12,728 bases of DNA from an uncultured Collinsella sp. (GTDB lineage: Bacteria > Actinomycetota > Coriobacteriia > Coriobacteriales > Coriobacteriaceae): contig UROZ01000050.1 in the NCBI GenBank assembly GCA_900549655.1, forward strand, positions 1 through 12,728, written 5' to 3'. Positions 12,334-12,728 of this stretch are shown here, in pieces; position 1 is the stretch's first letter, and every line of letters begins with the position of its first letter. The notes under the pieces were generated by a model. It did no database searches and was not told the DNA's origin. It was given only the letters and a program-made list of their open reading frames with translations. The translations under genes and the position numbers were made by a program.

Positions 12334-12728
12334 CTATAGTTCGTACTTGTACACGCGGTAGATGTACTTCTCGGCTTCCATTTCGTAGGTGGCAATGGGC
12401 AGTCCATAGCAATCGTACTCGGCAAAGGTCTTGGCCTGGCCCGATGCCACGAGCATGCTATTCGAATTGCCGACGCGCTGCACACTGCCAACGTAGCCCG
12501 AGAACGGCACCGCGATCTGGTCTTCGAGCCCGTAGGCGCACGTGGCCTCGTCCACCGTAAAGATGCGCCCAAACGAATGCGTTCCCTTGCTGTAGTCGGT
12601 CACCACCGCGGCGCCCAGCTGACCCCAGTCGAACTTGGGATAGCTCTCGGCCGCACCAAAGTTGTTGTCGTACAGCAGCACCTGATAGCGACCGGTCGTT
12701 GCCGTGTCAGAACTCGGCAGATACGTCA
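12334..12728 (-). CDS. Arylsulfotransferase-like protein, C-terminal part (runs off right edge)
   Basis: An open minus-strand frame enters from the right edge and ends at TAG (12334-12336), giving about 131 C-terminal residues. The segment QVLLYDNNFG, then FTVDEATCAYGL, then GYVGSVQRVGNSNSMLVASG, then AEYDCYGLPIATYE and a final YRVYKYEL resemble the closing blades of the beta-propeller in bacterial aryl-sulfate sulfotransferases. These move sulfate between phenolic compounds outside the cytoplasm. The catalytic histidine region would lie beyond the window, so activity cannot be judged. A GTG at 12681 could be read as a start, but the frame stays open past it and the upstream residues fit the same protein, so I treat the gene as truncated by the window. 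It converges on the DUF389 gene, with 69 GC-rich bases between and no clear terminator there. Confidence 0.6.
   Translation of the reverse strand, partial: TYLPSSDTATTGRYQVLLYDNNFGAAESYPKFDWGQLGAAVVTDYSKGTHSFGRIFTVDEATCAYGLEDQIAVPFSGYVGSVQRVGNSNSMLVASGQAKTFAEYDCYGLPIATYEMEAEKYIYRVYKYEL

Noticed and set aside
1..12728. tRNA, rRNA, CRISPR array, insertion sequence, phage or toxin-antitoxin genes
   Set aside because: No tRNA-like cloverleaf, rRNA segment, regularly spaced repeat array, transposase or integrase motif was found on reading both strands. Small RNAs without marked structure could have been missed.

Overview
The window looks like chromosomal DNA of a high-GC Gram-positive gut bacterium, most probably a Collinsella-like member of the Coriobacteriia (Actinomycetota). 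The grounds are the GC-rich coding sequence, strong AGGAG-type ribosome binding sites with some GTG starts, a wall-anchored surface protein ending in LAQTG (the LAxTG sorting motif typical of high-GC Gram-positives), a DUF6020 membrane protein, and the mix of OPT transporter, DUF389 protein and arylsulfotransferase. This is inference from gene content, not a database match.

Left part, 1-5264. After the last codons of an unidentified plus-strand gene come five minus-strand genes. In order of transcription (right to left) they are coaX (type III pantothenate kinase), a dCMP deaminase, a NifU C-terminal-domain Fe-S scaffold, lgt (prolipoprotein diacylglyceryl transferase) and a DUF6020 polytopic membrane protein. 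The gaps of 86-172 bases hold promoters or hairpins, so this is a co-oriented cluster of separately controlled housekeeping genes rather than one tight operon. Three unusual hairpins lie around the DUF6020 gene (67-99, 2305-2343, 2385-2421). Their loops share a CCTGTYC core, but their outer arms are unrelated in sequence and fully or almost fully self-complementary.

Middle, 5265-7361. A short divergent control region holds an inverted repeat between two outward-facing TATACT boxes. It separates coaX from an OPT-family peptide/metal-chelate transporter. That gene ends in a textbook terminator, followed by the opposing terminator of the next gene.

Right part, 7362-12728. A minus-strand gene encodes a 1151-residue sortase-anchored surface protein: signal peptide, coiled-coil arm of about 380 residues, CAP/SCP domain, second arm of about 380 residues, LAQTG anchor. 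Its plan resembles PrgA/SEC10 surface-exclusion proteins and suggests a hairpin stalk with a CAP head. A 307-base divergent spacer rich in small repeats separates it from a plus-strand DUF389 membrane protein that carries a canonical EF-hand calcium loop. The window ends inside a minus-strand gene with arylsulfotransferase-like C-terminal features.

No rRNA, tRNA, CRISPR array, insertion sequence or phage gene was seen. The main candidates for something undescribed are the conserved-loop/variable-arm hairpin family, the twin-arm CAP stalk with a compositionally distinct centre, and the EF-hand in the DUF389 protein.
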